Notes: a model not told the origin generated them from the sequence alone. A stretch of DNA of 64,000 nucleotides from Photobacterium sp. TLY01 (GCF_021432065.1 NZ_CP090365.1:372001-436000), one strand, 5' to 3'; counted from the first letter of the stretch, positions 35,120 through 45,756 are shown. Numbers and translations: made by a program.

Positions 35120-35901
35120 AAAGGATCGGGATTCTCAGCTTACGTGGCGGTGCCGGGGCGACAACAGTCACAGCGAATCTGGCTCAGGCATTCGTGCACA
35201 TGCAGAAAAATGTGCTGGCTGTGGATGCCGTTCCGGCCAATGTGCTGCGTCTTCATCTCGGTCTGCCGCTCCCCAGTGTGGCGGGGTGGGCCGGACACAT
35301 GTGTGCAAATACTGACTGGCAGTCAGCGGGCTTTGAAAGTCCGCATGGTGTGACATTTTTACCTTTTGGCCAGCTCAGTTCACAGAATGCGCGGCAGTTT
35401 GAAGCGAACCGCAGTCATTATCTTGCTGAGATCATCGACGCGCTCGGGCGTGTTGACCTGGGTGACAATCAGGATCACTGGCAGCTGATTCACCTGGCCT
35501 CGTCGGATCTGATGAGACTGGAAGATGACGCTCTTGCGTCTTTGTTTGATGTCGTGCTGGTGGTGCTCACACCGGATGCCGCCAGTTACAGCGTGCTGCA
35601 AGATGTTGCTGATATCCAGGCGACGATCAACCGGGCTGCTGTCACTGCAAAAGTGCGTTATGTGCTGAATCAGTATCAGCCAGAAACCGAGATCAGCCGC
35701 GATTTCATGCTGGTGATGAAAAATGAGCTGGGCGCTGATCTGTCACCTGTCCTGTTACACAGAGATATTGCTTTGATGGACAGTGTGGCAAATCTGACGA
35801 CAGTGCAGTCGTTTGCTCCAACCAGTCAGGCAGCAAAAGATTATCAGTCACTTGCCTTCTGGTGCATATCGCAACTATCAGCCTTGCAGCTTGTGTCCTG
35901 A
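35116..35901 (+). CDS. bcsQ: Cellulose biosynthesis ATPase BcsQ (MinD/ParA-like)
   Basis: A 261-residue SIMIBI-class NTPase homologue needed for polar cellulose secretion. The amino-terminal P-loop reads LRGGAGATTVTANLAQAF. Relative to the MinD/ParA KGGxGKTT, both lysines are replaced (Arg and Ala), the kind of deviation also known from E. coli BcsQ. The switch II area IHLASSDLMRLEDDAL and the FDVVLVVLTPDAAS strand are recognisable. It overlaps bcsR and ends four bases before bcsA. Confidence 0.9.
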   Translation: MKRIGILSLRGGAGATTVTANLAQAFVHMQKNVLAVDAVPANVLRLHLGLPLPSVAGWAGHMCANTDWQSAGFESPHGVTFLPFGQLSSQNARQFEANRSHYLAEIIDALGRVDLGDNQDHWQLIHLASSDLMRLEDDALASLFDVVLVVLTPDAASYSVLQDVADIQATINRAAVTAKVRYVLNQYQPETEISRDFMLVMKNELGADLSPVLLHRDIALMDSVANLTTVQSFAPTSQAAKDYQSLAFWCISQLSALQLVS

Positions 35902-35905
35902 GTTT

Positions 35906-38527
35906 ATGTTCAACAGCTTAAATCTGATTTTTAAATCCTGGGTCATTGAGCAGTTTCAAGTGCAGACGCTTGCTTTTGAGCGCGAGCGCAATACGCCTGT
36001 CTCACGCACCGGACGTTTGATTCTCGGGTTGTGGTTCAGCTTTGCATTTGTGTGTCTCAAGCCGCAGATTGCCGGCGTACCGGCATGGCGTCTGCCTTTG
36101 ATTTATTACCCGCATATCAACTTTGCCTCCCCCTCCTTGCTGGATCCGGTGCGTTTTGTCCTGCAGAGCCTGTGGCTGCTCTGTGTCAGGCCACAGTCGC
36201 CGGGTCATCTGAAAGCCCAGCTGCAAGCGGGAACACAGCAACTCATCCGCCGGGTGAAAGCGGTCTTTTATTTACCGTTCGGACGCATTTCCGGTCTGAT
36301 CCAATGGCTGGAAATGAAAGCGACCGAGGCTGACACGGCCGATCTCAAGGCGGTCTTAAGAGAAACCAAAACCGGTCAGGTGATCAACATCCTGCTGCTG
36401 ATCGCCGTGATCTTGCTGGCGCTGATCTGTTTCACCGTACCGTTCGGGCTGGAAGCCCAGATGGTTTTCGTCTTATTACTCTGGGCACTGGCCATGATGT
36501 GCCGGCGGATGCCCGGCCATTTTCCGACCCTGCTGCTGATCATCCTGTCGGTCACGGCTTCCTGCCGCTATTTGTGGTGGCGCTACTCATCCACCCTGAA
36601 CTGGGACGATCCTCTGGCGTTCATGCTGGGTGTTTTGCTGTTACTGGCCGAAACCTATTCCTGGATCGTGCTGATTTTAGGCTACTTTCAGAATATCTGG
36701 CCGCTGAACAGAAAACCGGTTGCACTGCCGCCAGAGACCAAAGATTGGCCTACAATTGACGTGATGATACCGACTTACAATGAAGATCTGGATGTGGTGC
36801 GTGCCACAGTGTACGCCTCGCTGGGTGTCGACTGGCCAAAGGATAAGCTGAATATTTATATTCTTGATGACGGAAAGCGGGACAGTTTTCGCGACTTTGC
36901 CCGGGAAGTGGGCGTACATTACCTGCGACGGCCAACCAACGAGCACGCCAAAGCGGGCAATATTAACTATGCCCTGCAGCGCTCTCAGGGTGAATACGTC
37001 GCCATCTTTGACTGTGACCACATTCCGGCCCGAGCCTTTTTCCAGCTGACCATGGGCCTGTTTCTGAAAGATCCGAAACTGGCGCTGATTCAGACCCCAC
37101 ACCACTTTTTCTCGCCGGATCCGTTTGAACGTAATCTGGCTAATTTTCGCAATGTGCCCAATGAAGGCAACTTGTTTTACGGTCTGATTCAGGACGGTAA
37201 CGATCTGTGGGATGCCACCTTCTTTTGCGGCTCGTGCGCTATTTTGCGCCGCGGGCCACTGGAAGAAGTCGGGGGTATAGCGGTAGAGACAGTCACTGAA
37301 GATGCGCATACCTCACTGCGGATGCACCGCTTAGGCTATCACTCGGCGTATCTGAAACAACCGATTTCAGCCGGTCTGGCGACGGAAACACTGTCGGCGC
37401 ATGTTGGCCAGCGGATCCGCTGGGCCAGGGGCATGGCGCAGATTTTCCGGGTCGATAATCCGCTGACCGGCAAAGGACTTAAGCTGTCTCAGCGTTTGTG
37501 TTATGCCAATGCCATGCTGCATTTTTTGTCGGGGATTCCCAGAATTATCTTCCTGACCGCGCCGCTGGCGTTCCTGTTGCTGCACTCATTTATTATTTAT
37601 GCCCCGGCGCTGGCGATCATTTTGTACGTGCTACCGCACATGGTGCATGCCAGCATGACCAATTCCCGGATGCAGGGAGAGTTTCGCTATTCATTCTGGG
37701 GCGAAGTGTATGAAACCGTTCTGGCCTGGTATATCGCCCGGCCGACCACGGTTGCACTGTTTGCACCCCATAAAGGGCAGTTCAATGTCACCGCCAAGGG
37801 CGGGCTGGTGAAAGAATCTCACTATGACTGGGTGATCTCCCGGCCTTATCTGGTACTGGTTCTGCTCAATATTATCGGACTCGGCATGGGGATTTACCGG
37901 CTGGGGTGGGGGCCGGAGAATGAAATGGCCACCGTGCTGGTCAACATTGTCTGGACCCTGTACAACCTGCTGATCCTCGGTGCGGCCGTGGCGGTGGCTG
38001 TTGAAGCCAAGCAGATACGCCGGGACCACAGGGTGGAAGTGTCTATGCCGGTGGCCGTCAGGCTGAAATCCGGACACCTGCTGCAGGCAGAAATGAAAGA
38101 TTTCTCGCTCAGTGGTCTGCGGGTCCAACTGGGCGAGCGGGACAGTGAGCGGCTCAATGTCCAGGTGAATCAGAAACTGGAGGTTGTGCTGAGTCGTGGT
38201 CATCAATCCTATGTATTTCCGGCGACCATCGCCTTTAGTGGCAACGGCATATTGGGGCTTCAGCTCACTGAACTCAGCACACAGCAGCAAATCCAGTACG
38301 TGCAGTGTACATTTGCCAGAGCAGATATCTGGGCGAAGTGGCAGCAGTCTTATCAGTCGGATAAGCCGATGTCGAGTATGAAATCTGTGTTGCAGGTCGG
38401 CTGGAACGGATACCGCCGCCTGATTCAGCACAGCCCGGCACCAGTCGCTGCGCTGGCGCAGGGATTCTCTATCTTTGGCGGCCTGATTTGGTCGCTGAGA
38501 CCCCGAAATGTCCCCAACAGGGCTTAA
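35906..38527 (+). CDS. bcsA: Cellulose synthase catalytic subunit BcsA
   Basis: An 873-residue inner-membrane GT2 glycosyltransferase that polymerises UDP-glucose into cellulose and extrudes it. The catalytic signature is complete: DDGKR near residue 320, DCDHI, TED near 464, and the acceptor motif GQRIRWARG near 501. A PilZ domain follows, with RRDHRVEV near 704 and DFSLSGLRV, which binds cyclic di-GMP and opens the active site. About eight transmembrane helices surround the catalytic domain. The ATG at 35906, four bases after the bcsQ stop, gives the family length (E. coli 872); an in-frame codon at 35813 would overlap bcsQ. Confidence 0.97.
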   Translation: MFNSLNLIFKSWVIEQFQVQTLAFERERNTPVSRTGRLILGLWFSFAFVCLKPQIAGVPAWRLPLIYYPHINFASPSLLDPVRFVLQSLWLLCVRPQSPGHLKAQLQAGTQQLIRRVKAVFYLPFGRISGLIQWLEMKATEADTADLKAVLRETKTGQVINILLLIAVILLALICFTVPFGLEAQMVFVLLLWALAMMCRRMPGHFPTLLLIILSVTASCRYLWWRYSSTLNWDDPLAFMLGVLLLLAETYSWIVLILGYFQNIWPLNRKPVALPPETKDWPTIDVMIPTYNEDLDVVRATVYASLGVDWPKDKLNIYILDDGKRDSFRDFAREVGVHYLRRPTNEHAKAGNINYALQRSQGEYVAIFDCDHIPARAFFQLTMGLFLKDPKLALIQTPHHFFSPDPFERNLANFRNVPNEGNLFYGLIQDGNDLWDATFFCGSCAILRRGPLEEVGGIAVETVTEDAHTSLRMHRLGYHSAYLKQPISAGLATETLSAHVGQRIRWARGMAQIFRVDNPLTGKGLKLSQRLCYANAMLHFLSGIPRIIFLTAPLAFLLLHSFIIYAPALAIILYVLPHMVHASMTNSRMQGEFRYSFWGEVYETVLAWYIARPTTVALFAPHKGQFNVTAKGGLVKESHYDWVISRPYLVLVLLNIIGLGMGIYRLGWGPENEMATVLVNIVWTLYNLLILGAAVAVAVEAKQIRRDHRVEVSMPVAVRLKSGHLLQAEMKDFSLSGLRVQLGERDSERLNVQVNQKLEVVLSRGHQSYVFPATIAFSGNGILGLQLTELSTQQQIQYVQCTFARADIWAKWQQSYQSDKPMSSMKSVLQVGWNGYRRLIQHSPAPVAALAQGFSIFGGLIWSLRPRNVPNRA

Positions 38528-38530
38528 AAA

Positions 38531-40819
38531 ATGAAAATCAACAAAACAATAAAAATAGCGGCCGCCATACTGAGCAGTCTGGGGATGGCGGCAATGGCCA
38601 GTGCGCAGGTCACCGTTTCTGACACCGATCCAGCGGGAACGGCGACTCCTTCACATACGCTTTCACCCGTTACCCAGCGGGCGCTGCCATTCTCACAATT
38701 GGGCTTCAATGGTTCTATCGGCATTTATGGCAGTGAAGCCAGCGCCACGGTCGGTTTTGGCTCGCGACTGGATGAAGTGATTGCCAAAGCCAATTTGCAT
38801 TTTGATGTCACGCCTTCTCCGGCGCTGCTGGCCCTTGTGTCGCATATCAAGGTGTACCTGAATAATGAGCTGATGGGGGTTGTGCCGGTCACCGATGGCC
38901 AGCAGGGCAAAAAAATCAGTGTGTCGATGCCGCTGGACTCACGTTATTTCAGCAACTATAACCAGATTCGCTTTGAGCTGATTGGCAACACCCATAAAAC
39001 CTGCTCGAACCCCAATGATGCCAGTATCTGGGCGGAGATCAGCCAGAGCAGCCGGGTCGAACTGTCTGTGCAGAAAACCCGGCTGGAAAGCGATTTGAGT
39101 TTATTGCCGGCACCCTTTTTTGATCCCCGTGATTTTGGCCAGTTAACCCTGCCGGTTGTGATGGGCGCTGACTATGATCTGGCGGAAATCAAAGCGGCAG
39201 GCGTGCTGGCGTCCCACTTTGGTTCGCTGTCCGGGTGGCGGGGGGCGCAATTTTCGCTCTTGTTCGATCAATTGCCAGAGCAGCATGCTGTGGTCTTTGT
39301 CACCAATGACAATAAACCTGATTTTCTGCGTGACTTCCCGGATGCCGACGGGCCGTATTTACAGGTGATCACTCACCCGACCAACCCTTATGTCAAACTG
39401 CTGCTGGTGCAGGGCCGCGACAGTCAGGATCTCAATACCGCGGTTCAGGGGCTGGCACTGGGCACCCAGTTGTTAACCGGCCCGATGGCGAAGATCAATC
39501 AGGTGGTTCAGGTCAAACCCCGCGTCCCATATGACGCGCCCAACTGGGTGGATACCTCAAGGCCCGTGGCGTTCACTGAGCTGGTGGAACAGCGCAGTCA
39601 GCTGCAGGTGGAAGGCCGTACCCCGCCGCCGGTCCGGCTGAGCTTTCAGCTGCCGCCGGATTTGTTCACCTGGCAGAGCCGCGGTATTCCGATGGATCTG
39701 CAGTACCGTTATTCGCCACCCATGAAAGATAACTCGGGCTCACGGCTGACACTGGGGATTAACGATGAGTTTGTCGAAGCGTTCAACCTGACCACAGCCG
39801 GTCAGGGCGGCGAATCCAAGCGGGTGCGTGTGCCATTGCTGGATGACGGCTTGCTGGGCGGCAGCGACAGAGTAAGAATTCCGGCGTTCAAAGTCGGCAG
39901 TAAAAATTTCATCGATTTTGAATTCGGCTTTGCCTCAGTCACCGAAGGGAACTGCCAGATCACCCAGCCGAGCAAACAGTATGCCGTGGTGGATGGCGAC
40001 TCAACCATTGATTTCAGCGGCTTCCCGCATTATATCCAGATGCCGAACCTGCGTGCTTTTGCCACCTCCGGCTTCCCGTTTACCCGCATGGCAGACTTGT
40101 CGGATACGGCTGTGGTGCTGCCGGCGTCTGCGTCAGCCGAAGCGCTGCAAACCTTTTTAAATGTCATGGGTCGGCTGGGTGCGGATGCCGGTTATCCGGC
40201 GATTCAGGTCACGGTGACAGATCAGTGGGACAGCGCCACGCTGAAAGGCAAGGATATTCTGAGCATCGGTGTGGCACAGGAACTGACTCAGGCGATCGGG
40301 AAGCCGGATCAGGTCAATCTGGTATTGCAGTCCGGACAGCGCCAGATCCGTCTGCCGGGACGAAATGAAACGTCGCCGGGTGCCCACTGGCTGGACAGAA
40401 CGTCTGACAATCCGGAGGCTGCCGATCTGGTGTCTGTTGATGCCAGCGGTCAGTTTGCCGCCATCACAGGCATGGAATCCCCGTTCAGCAAAAAACGCAG
40501 TCTGGTGGCGATCATGGCTGCCAGCCCGCAGGCATTCAATCTGGTGGATCAGGCCATCATTGATTCGGGCAAAGTGGAACACATGTCCGGCTCTGTAGTG
40601 ATCCTGCGTGAGCAGGACGTGGCCAGTTATCACGTCGGTGCGCACTACTATGTCGGCCAGTTACCTGTGCTGAAGTTGATCTGGTATCACTTCTCTAACC
40701 ATCCGGTGCTAGTCGCCAGTCTGGCGGTGTTGCTGGTGGTGATTGTCACTGTGTTCCTGTGGCGGGTGCTGCGCAAAATTGCCGCCAGACGGCTGGCACG
40801 AAGCGGAGAAGATGAATGA
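38531..40819 (+). CDS. bcsB: Cellulose synthase periplasmic subunit BcsB
   Basis: A 762-residue periplasmic protein with a Sec signal (about residues 1-27, ending MASAQ) and a carboxy-terminal membrane anchor (VLVASLAVLLVVIVTVFLW) that packs against BcsA. It guides the glucan through the periplasm. Blocks typical of BcsB include NQIRFELIGNTHKTCSNPNDASIWAEI and VTEGNCQI. It starts three bases after bcsA and overlaps bcsZ (ATGA). Confidence 0.95.
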   Translation: MKINKTIKIAAAILSSLGMAAMASAQVTVSDTDPAGTATPSHTLSPVTQRALPFSQLGFNGSIGIYGSEASATVGFGSRLDEVIAKANLHFDVTPSPALLALVSHIKVYLNNELMGVVPVTDGQQGKKISVSMPLDSRYFSNYNQIRFELIGNTHKTCSNPNDASIWAEISQSSRVELSVQKTRLESDLSLLPAPFFDPRDFGQLTLPVVMGADYDLAEIKAAGVLASHFGSLSGWRGAQFSLLFDQLPEQHAVVFVTNDNKPDFLRDFPDADGPYLQVITHPTNPYVKLLLVQGRDSQDLNTAVQGLALGTQLLTGPMAKINQVVQVKPRVPYDAPNWVDTSRPVAFTELVEQRSQLQVEGRTPPPVRLSFQLPPDLFTWQSRGIPMDLQYRYSPPMKDNSGSRLTLGINDEFVEAFNLTTAGQGGESKRVRVPLLDDGLLGGSDRVRIPAFKVGSKNFIDFEFGFASVTEGNCQITQPSKQYAVVDGDSTIDFSGFPHYIQMPNLRAFATSGFPFTRMADLSDTAVVLPASASAEALQTFLNVMGRLGADAGYPAIQVTVTDQWDSATLKGKDILSIGVAQELTQAIGKPDQVNLVLQSGQRQIRLPGRNETSPGAHWLDRTSDNPEAADLVSVDASGQFAAITGMESPFSKKRSLVAIMAASPQAFNLVDQAIIDSGKVEHMSGSVVILREQDVASYHVGAHYYVGQLPVLKLIWYHFSNHPVLVASLAVLLVVIVTVFLWRVLRKIAARRLARSGEDE

Positions 40820-41928
40820 AAAGCCTGATCCTTGTGCTGGGCTTATTGATCTTCAGCACCCAGAGCCTGGCCGCAGGCTGTGAATGGCCACAATGGCAGC
40901 AGTTTAAATCGGTTTACCTGGTCAATGGCCGCGTGATCGATGGCAGTGACGAGCGCCGGATCACCACATCCGAAGGCCAGTCATACGGCTTGTTCTTTGC
41001 CTTGATCGCCAATGACAGACCGGCCTTTGCGGCGATGCTGGACTGGACACAGAACCAGCTGGCAGAAGGCGATCTGACGGCGCGCTTACCGGCCTGGTTG
41101 TGGGGACAGCAGCCCTCGGGGCGCTGGGGCGTGCTGGATGATAACCCGGCCTCAGACTCTGATCTCTGGATTGCGTACACGCTGGCAGAAGCGGGTCGTC
41201 TCTGGAATAACCAGTACTATCAGTCGCTGGCGCATTTGATGGCTAGCCGGATACTGCGCGAAGAAACCGTCACGATCGACGGCCTGGGCACTGTGCTGCT
41301 ACCGGGTTCCGTGGGTTTTGCGCTGGAAAATGGTCAGTACCGGGTCAATCCGAGCTATGTTCCGTTGCAGCTGATGGCCCGGATGGCGCACCTTTATCCG
41401 CAGTACAATTGGACATCCTTATACCGCACCAGTCTGGCCATGATTTTGGGCACCATGCCCGCCGGTTTCAGCCCGGACTGGGCCACGCTGGCCAACGGCA
41501 GCTATATTGCAGATCAGGAAACCGGGCCGGTGGGCAGCTATAACGCTATTCGGACCTACTTATGGGCCGGGATGCTCAGCGACGACTCGAAAGACAAAGC
41601 AGCACTGGTGAAGGCCATGCAACCCATGGTGGCGGCGACGGCGGCTTTGTCGGCGCCGCCACGCACGGTGAACACTCAGACGGGCCAGTATCAGGCGCAG
41701 GGCAGTGCCGGATTTTCCGCTGCCATGCTACCTTTGCTGGCCGCGTCAGGGGAAACCGCGCTGTTGCAGGCGCAGGCCGAACGGGCGACAGCAGCTCTTG
41801 TCACACACCGGGATGATCATTATTACGACAATGTGCTGGCACTGTTTGGCCAAGGCTGGCACCAGCAAAGGTATCGCTTCGGCGTACAGGGTGAACTGGA
41901 GCCTGCATGGGAAAAAGGATGTCAGTAA
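40816..41928 (+). CDS. bcsZ: Periplasmic endo-beta-1,4-glucanase BcsZ (GH8)
   Basis: A 370-residue glycoside hydrolase family 8 endoglucanase with a Sec signal (ending LAAGC, about residue 22). The general acid Glu lies in TTSEGQSYGLFFALIAN and the Asp in DDNPASDSDLWIAYTL, both diagnostic of GH8. It trims cellulose during export and is needed for correct polymer output. It overlaps bcsB at its start and bcsC by 22 bases at its end. Confidence 0.95.
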   Translation: MKSLILVLGLLIFSTQSLAAGCEWPQWQQFKSVYLVNGRVIDGSDERRITTSEGQSYGLFFALIANDRPAFAAMLDWTQNQLAEGDLTARLPAWLWGQQPSGRWGVLDDNPASDSDLWIAYTLAEAGRLWNNQYYQSLAHLMASRILREETVTIDGLGTVLLPGSVGFALENGQYRVNPSYVPLQLMARMAHLYPQYNWTSLYRTSLAMILGTMPAGFSPDWATLANGSYIADQETGPVGSYNAIRTYLWAGMLSDDSKDKAALVKAMQPMVAATAALSAPPRTVNTQTGQYQAQGSAGFSAAMLPLLAASGETALLQAQAERATAALVTHRDDHYYDNVLALFGQGWHQQRYRFGVQGELEPAWEKGCQ

Positions 41929-44900
41929 CTGTTTCGCTCAACGCCAGTCTCCTGACGGCGCTCAGTCTCAGCGCCGTCAGCCTGTCTGCTGGCGCGGGTA
42001 TTGTACCGACGACCCCCCTGACACCGCAGCAGCTTGAGCAGGTCTATCAGCCTGTCGGCTCGGCGACCTCATTTTCCAGCGTGCCATCGGAGAGCGATTC
42101 GGTGGATTTTCTGCTCAATCAGATTGAGCTGGCCACCGCCTTAGGCCGTGATGATATTGTTGCGAGTGCGCTGGAGCGATTACTGGCGATTGACAGCCAG
42201 CACCCGGATGGCCTGTATTATCAGGCACGGCTGCTGATCAAACAAAACCAGCTGCAGCAGGCGCAGGCAGTCAGAAATCAGCTTAAAGCCAGCGCGCCGC
42301 AGTCGGTACAGCTCAAAGCGCTCAATGATCTGATTGCCATCAACGGCCGCAAAAAAGCCGAGTTGCAGCAAGCCAGATTACTGGTGCGCGCCGGCCGGTA
42401 TGAACAAGCGTTGAACGCCTATGATGCGCTCTTCCCCTACGGGATGCCTTCGGCCGAGTTGCAGCTGGAATACCTGCAGGCTGAAGGCAGTCTCAGTGAG
42501 CGCTGGGACAGTGTGAAGCAGGGGCTGGAGCAGCTCAATGCCGCGTATCCCGGCGTGCCTGCTTTTCAGCTGGCGCTGGCAAACCACATTCGCCGCCGCG
42601 ACCCTGCCGATCCCTGGATTCTGGCAACTTACCGCCAGCTGGCACTGCGTTCTGATATCGGCACGGTGGCGGCCAGTGCCTGGTTGCGAGCGCTGGATCA
42701 GCAGCCAATCTCGGCACAAGTGGTCGAGCAATATGCCATTGTTGCCAGCTATTTTCCGTCTGATACAGCCATTCAGCGCGCCAACCGCAATGCGCAGGCT
42801 CGCTGGGAAACCGAGCAGACCTTACGACAAGACCCCACCTATCAGGCCAAGCGTCAAGGCCTGGCGCTGATCGAGCAAGGGTCATACCCGCAAGCCAAAA
42901 AACAGCTGGAATATGCCTTAACCACCCGCCCGGACGATCCTGAGATCCTGGGTGGACTCGGCATGGTGTACCTGCGTCAGGGCCAGCAGGGCAAAGCCCT
43001 GGAATATTTCAAACAGGCACAACAGCTGGATGAGGATCCGGACAATGTCAGCAAATGGCAATCGCTGGTGGAGGCTTCTTCTTACTGGGCGTATCTGGAT
43101 GAAGGTGATGCACTGCGACAAAAAGGCCAACTGAGTCAGGCCGAGCGCGCCTATCGCAAAGCTATCCCGGTCAATGACGCAGAACCTTATGCCTATCTCA
43201 AACTGGCAGAGCTGTATCAGCAACAGCAGCAATTTTCTGCCGCCGAGCAGGCCTACCGGCAAGCCTTGCAGCGTGATCCCGGCAATGCGCAGGCTGTGCG
43301 TGCGCTGGTGAACCTGACTCAGGAAAGCCAGGGGCTGGCGGCGGCGATTCGCTTTGCTGAGCAGTTATCGCCGGCCCGGCAACGGCTGGTACGTGACACC
43401 ATACTGGAGATGAAAACCCAGCTCACAGTGCAGCAACTAAGCCGCGCGCTGGCAGACAATGATACGCAGGCCGCAGCGCTGTTCGCCAAACAATTACTCC
43501 AATTGGATCCCTCCTCGCCCTGGCAGCGCCGCGATATCGCCGATGCCTTAGTCGCTGCCGGACAGCGCAGCCGGGCCGATGCCCTGATGCAGCAATGGGC
43601 CGCCGACAGCCGCGATCCTGAGATGCAGTTTGCCTACGGCTTATACCTGAGTCAGGCCGGTCGCGATGATGAGGCCATTGCCGTCATGTCACGTGTGCCT
43701 GCCGCCCGGCGCAGTGAGGCGATGCAGAATAATTTGCTGCGGCTGCGCCTGAATCAGTCACTGGCTGATCTGCCTGCCCGCTATCAGGCCAACCCAGATG
43801 CGGTGCGCCAGCAACTGCATTCGCTGGCGCAGCAGTATGCCGATCAGCCGGCCGTGCTGGCGCGGCTGGCCATGAGCTGGTCCGGTTTAGGGGAACGTCA
43901 GCAGGCTGAGTATATTTACCGCCAGTTAACCCCGAATGACAGCTGGCCGCCAAGCGCCCGGCTTGGCTATGGCGAGCTGATGATTGCGCTGGCGCATTTC
44001 AGCGCCTTTGATCTGTGGCTGGCGCAGCAGGGACAGGCACGTGTCAACGCAGAACAAGGAAACGCCGTCTCGCAGGCCGAACTCGATGCGCTCAATACCC
44101 GGCGCTTGCTGGCAGAAGCGGCAATCCTGACTGAACAGCGTCAGTACAGCCGGGCGCAGGCGCTCTTCCAGAATGTGCTCAGCGACGCTCAACCTGCCCC
44201 CGAACCTTACCTTACCGAGGCCCGGCTGGGCCTGTTACAAACCAGTGCTGCGCTGGGCGATAAGGCGGTCTATCAGCCGGTCTCTGATCAGCTCTATGCC
44301 AGCCGCGCCCAGCTGACAGCCAGGCAGTTCATGCTGGCCGCCCCTGTGATGCAACGTCAGGGCGAATACGCTAAAGCCCGTGAACTGAACCGCTTACTGG
44401 ACCAGCGACCAGACGCGGATGCGATGGATTACCGCAATAGTATGGCGCTGGCGATGGAGAATCAGCAGTGGTCGCTGGCACAGCAGCGTGGCTATCAGGC
44501 ACTGAATGCGGATCGCATCGAAAAAAGTGCGGATGCGCAGGCCGCACAGGCGCAATCACCCGATTTGCGCACCCTGTATCAGGAGGCCGATGATTACTGG
44601 CTGACCCGCAATGTCAAAGCGGACATCGATCGTCTGCGTGATCGCAGCGACGGCCACATTCTGATTGGCTGGGATTACAGCGCACGGGACGGGGAAAACA
44701 AGGCCAGTCAGGTGCCGATTGAAGCGCGGATCCCCATCGAACAATGGGACGGCCATCTGATGGTACGGGCCGATTATGTCTCGCTCGACTCCGGCGATCT
44801 GGACTATTTCGACAAGTTTGCCAATTCCAATGCGCAATACGACACGCTGCGCGCCCGTGAGAGCGGACTGGCCCTGGGCATCGGCTGGCAGGCGGCCAAC

Positions 44901-45719
44901 TGGCAGGCCGATATCGGCACCACACCGCTGGGTTTTGCGCAGTCAACCTGGGTGGGCGGCGTTACGCTTGAGGGAGATATCGGGGATTTCGGCGTGTCCG
45001 GCACCTTGTCGCGCCGGCCCGAGACCAGCACTGTGCTGTCCTATGCCGGGATGAGTGTGCCCCAAGTGACGGCTGGTTCTTCTGTCGATCCCGCCGGGAC
45101 ACAATGGGGCGGTGTGGTCAGCACAGGCGTTAAGCTCAATGCCAGCTGGGACATTGGCGGCCCGTACGGGTTCTGGAGCAGTGTGCAACATCATCTGATC
45201 ACCGGCGAAAAGGTGGCCGATAATACCCGTCTGGCCCTGCTGGGCGGCGGCTATTACAAACTGATTGCCACCGATGATCGGCGTTTAAGTATCGGCACCA
45301 ATGTGCTGTATTTCGACTATGACAAAAATCTGAGCGAGTACACGCTGGGCAGCGGTGGGTATTACAGTCCGCAGCGCTACCTGTCGCTGTCGCTGCCGGT
45401 GAATTATTACGGCCGCTACAACAGCAGTTGGTCATATCTGGTCAGCGCTTCTGTGTCCAACTCCTGGTCCAGAGAAGATGCGCCTTACCTGTCGGACGGT
45501 GAGTCAGACACAGGCGGCGGTTTTGGCTATTCGCTCGAAGGCGCACTGGAAAAACGGGTCAGCAGCCGCTGGTATGTCGGGGTCGCCCTGGACTTGCAGC
45601 GCTCTGATTTCTACGAGCCAAACCATTTTATGCTCTATACCCGGTTTACCTTTAACGATCGCTGGCAACCGATCGATTACCCACCGGCTGTGCCCCGCCT
45701 GTACAGCGATTTTGATTAA
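41907..45719 (+). CDS. bcsC: Cellulose outer-membrane exporter BcsC
   Basis: A 1270-residue secretion protein. After a signal peptide (cleavage near residue 30) come many tetratricopeptide repeats (about 50-900; clear examples are PEILGGLGMVYLRQGQQGKAL and PYAYLKLAELYQQQQQFSAA) that span the periplasm and contact BcsB and the polymer. The carboxy-terminal 330 residues form a beta-barrel rich in alternating aromatic strands that ends in a family-typical RLYSDFD. The start lies inside bcsZ; a second ATG at 41919 is possible. This completes the exporter chain BcsA-BcsB-BcsC. Confidence 0.95.
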   Translation: MGKRMSVTVSLNASLLTALSLSAVSLSAGAGIVPTTPLTPQQLEQVYQPVGSATSFSSVPSESDSVDFLLNQIELATALGRDDIVASALERLLAIDSQHPDGLYYQARLLIKQNQLQQAQAVRNQLKASAPQSVQLKALNDLIAINGRKKAELQQARLLVRAGRYEQALNAYDALFPYGMPSAELQLEYLQAEGSLSERWDSVKQGLEQLNAAYPGVPAFQLALANHIRRRDPADPWILATYRQLALRSDIGTVAASAWLRALDQQPISAQVVEQYAIVASYFPSDTAIQRANRNAQARWETEQTLRQDPTYQAKRQGLALIEQGSYPQAKKQLEYALTTRPDDPEILGGLGMVYLRQGQQGKALEYFKQAQQLDEDPDNVSKWQSLVEASSYWAYLDEGDALRQKGQLSQAERAYRKAIPVNDAEPYAYLKLAELYQQQQQFSAAEQAYRQALQRDPGNAQAVRALVNLTQESQGLAAAIRFAEQLSPARQRLVRDTILEMKTQLTVQQLSRALADNDTQAAALFAKQLLQLDPSSPWQRRDIADALVAAGQRSRADALMQQWAADSRDPEMQFAYGLYLSQAGRDDEAIAVMSRVPAARRSEAMQNNLLRLRLNQSLADLPARYQANPDAVRQQLHSLAQQYADQPAVLARLAMSWSGLGERQQAEYIYRQLTPNDSWPPSARLGYGELMIALAHFSAFDLWLAQQGQARVNAEQGNAVSQAELDALNTRRLLAEAAILTEQRQYSRAQALFQNVLSDAQPAPEPYLTEARLGLLQTSAALGDKAVYQPVSDQLYASRAQLTARQFMLAAPVMQRQGEYAKARELNRLLDQRPDADAMDYRNSMALAMENQQWSLAQQRGYQALNADRIEKSADAQAAQAQSPDLRTLYQEADDYWLTRNVKADIDRLRDRSDGHILIGWDYSARDGENKASQVPIEARIPIEQWDGHLMVRADYVSLDSGDLDYFDKFANSNAQYDTLRARESGLALGIGWQAANWQADIGTTPLGFAQSTWVGGVTLEGDIGDFGVSGTLSRRPETSTVLSYAGMSVPQVTAGSSVDPAGTQWGGVVSTGVKLNASWDIGGPYGFWSSVQHHLITGEKVADNTRLALLGGGYYKLIATDDRRLSIGTNVLYFDYDKNLSEYTLGSGGYYSPQRYLSLSLPVNYYGRYNSSWSYLVSASVSNSWSREDAPYLSDGESDTGGGFGYSLEGALEKRVSSRWYVGVALDLQRSDFYEPNHFMLYTRFTFNDRWQPIDYPPAVPRLYSDFD

Positions 45720-45756
45720 GGTTTGCGGCCTTCACGCAGATTGGAACAAATAAAAA

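Noticed and set aside
35813-35905. A longer start for bcsA inside bcsQ
   Set aside because: It would overlap bcsQ by 89 bases and exceed the family length; the ATG at 35906 fits.
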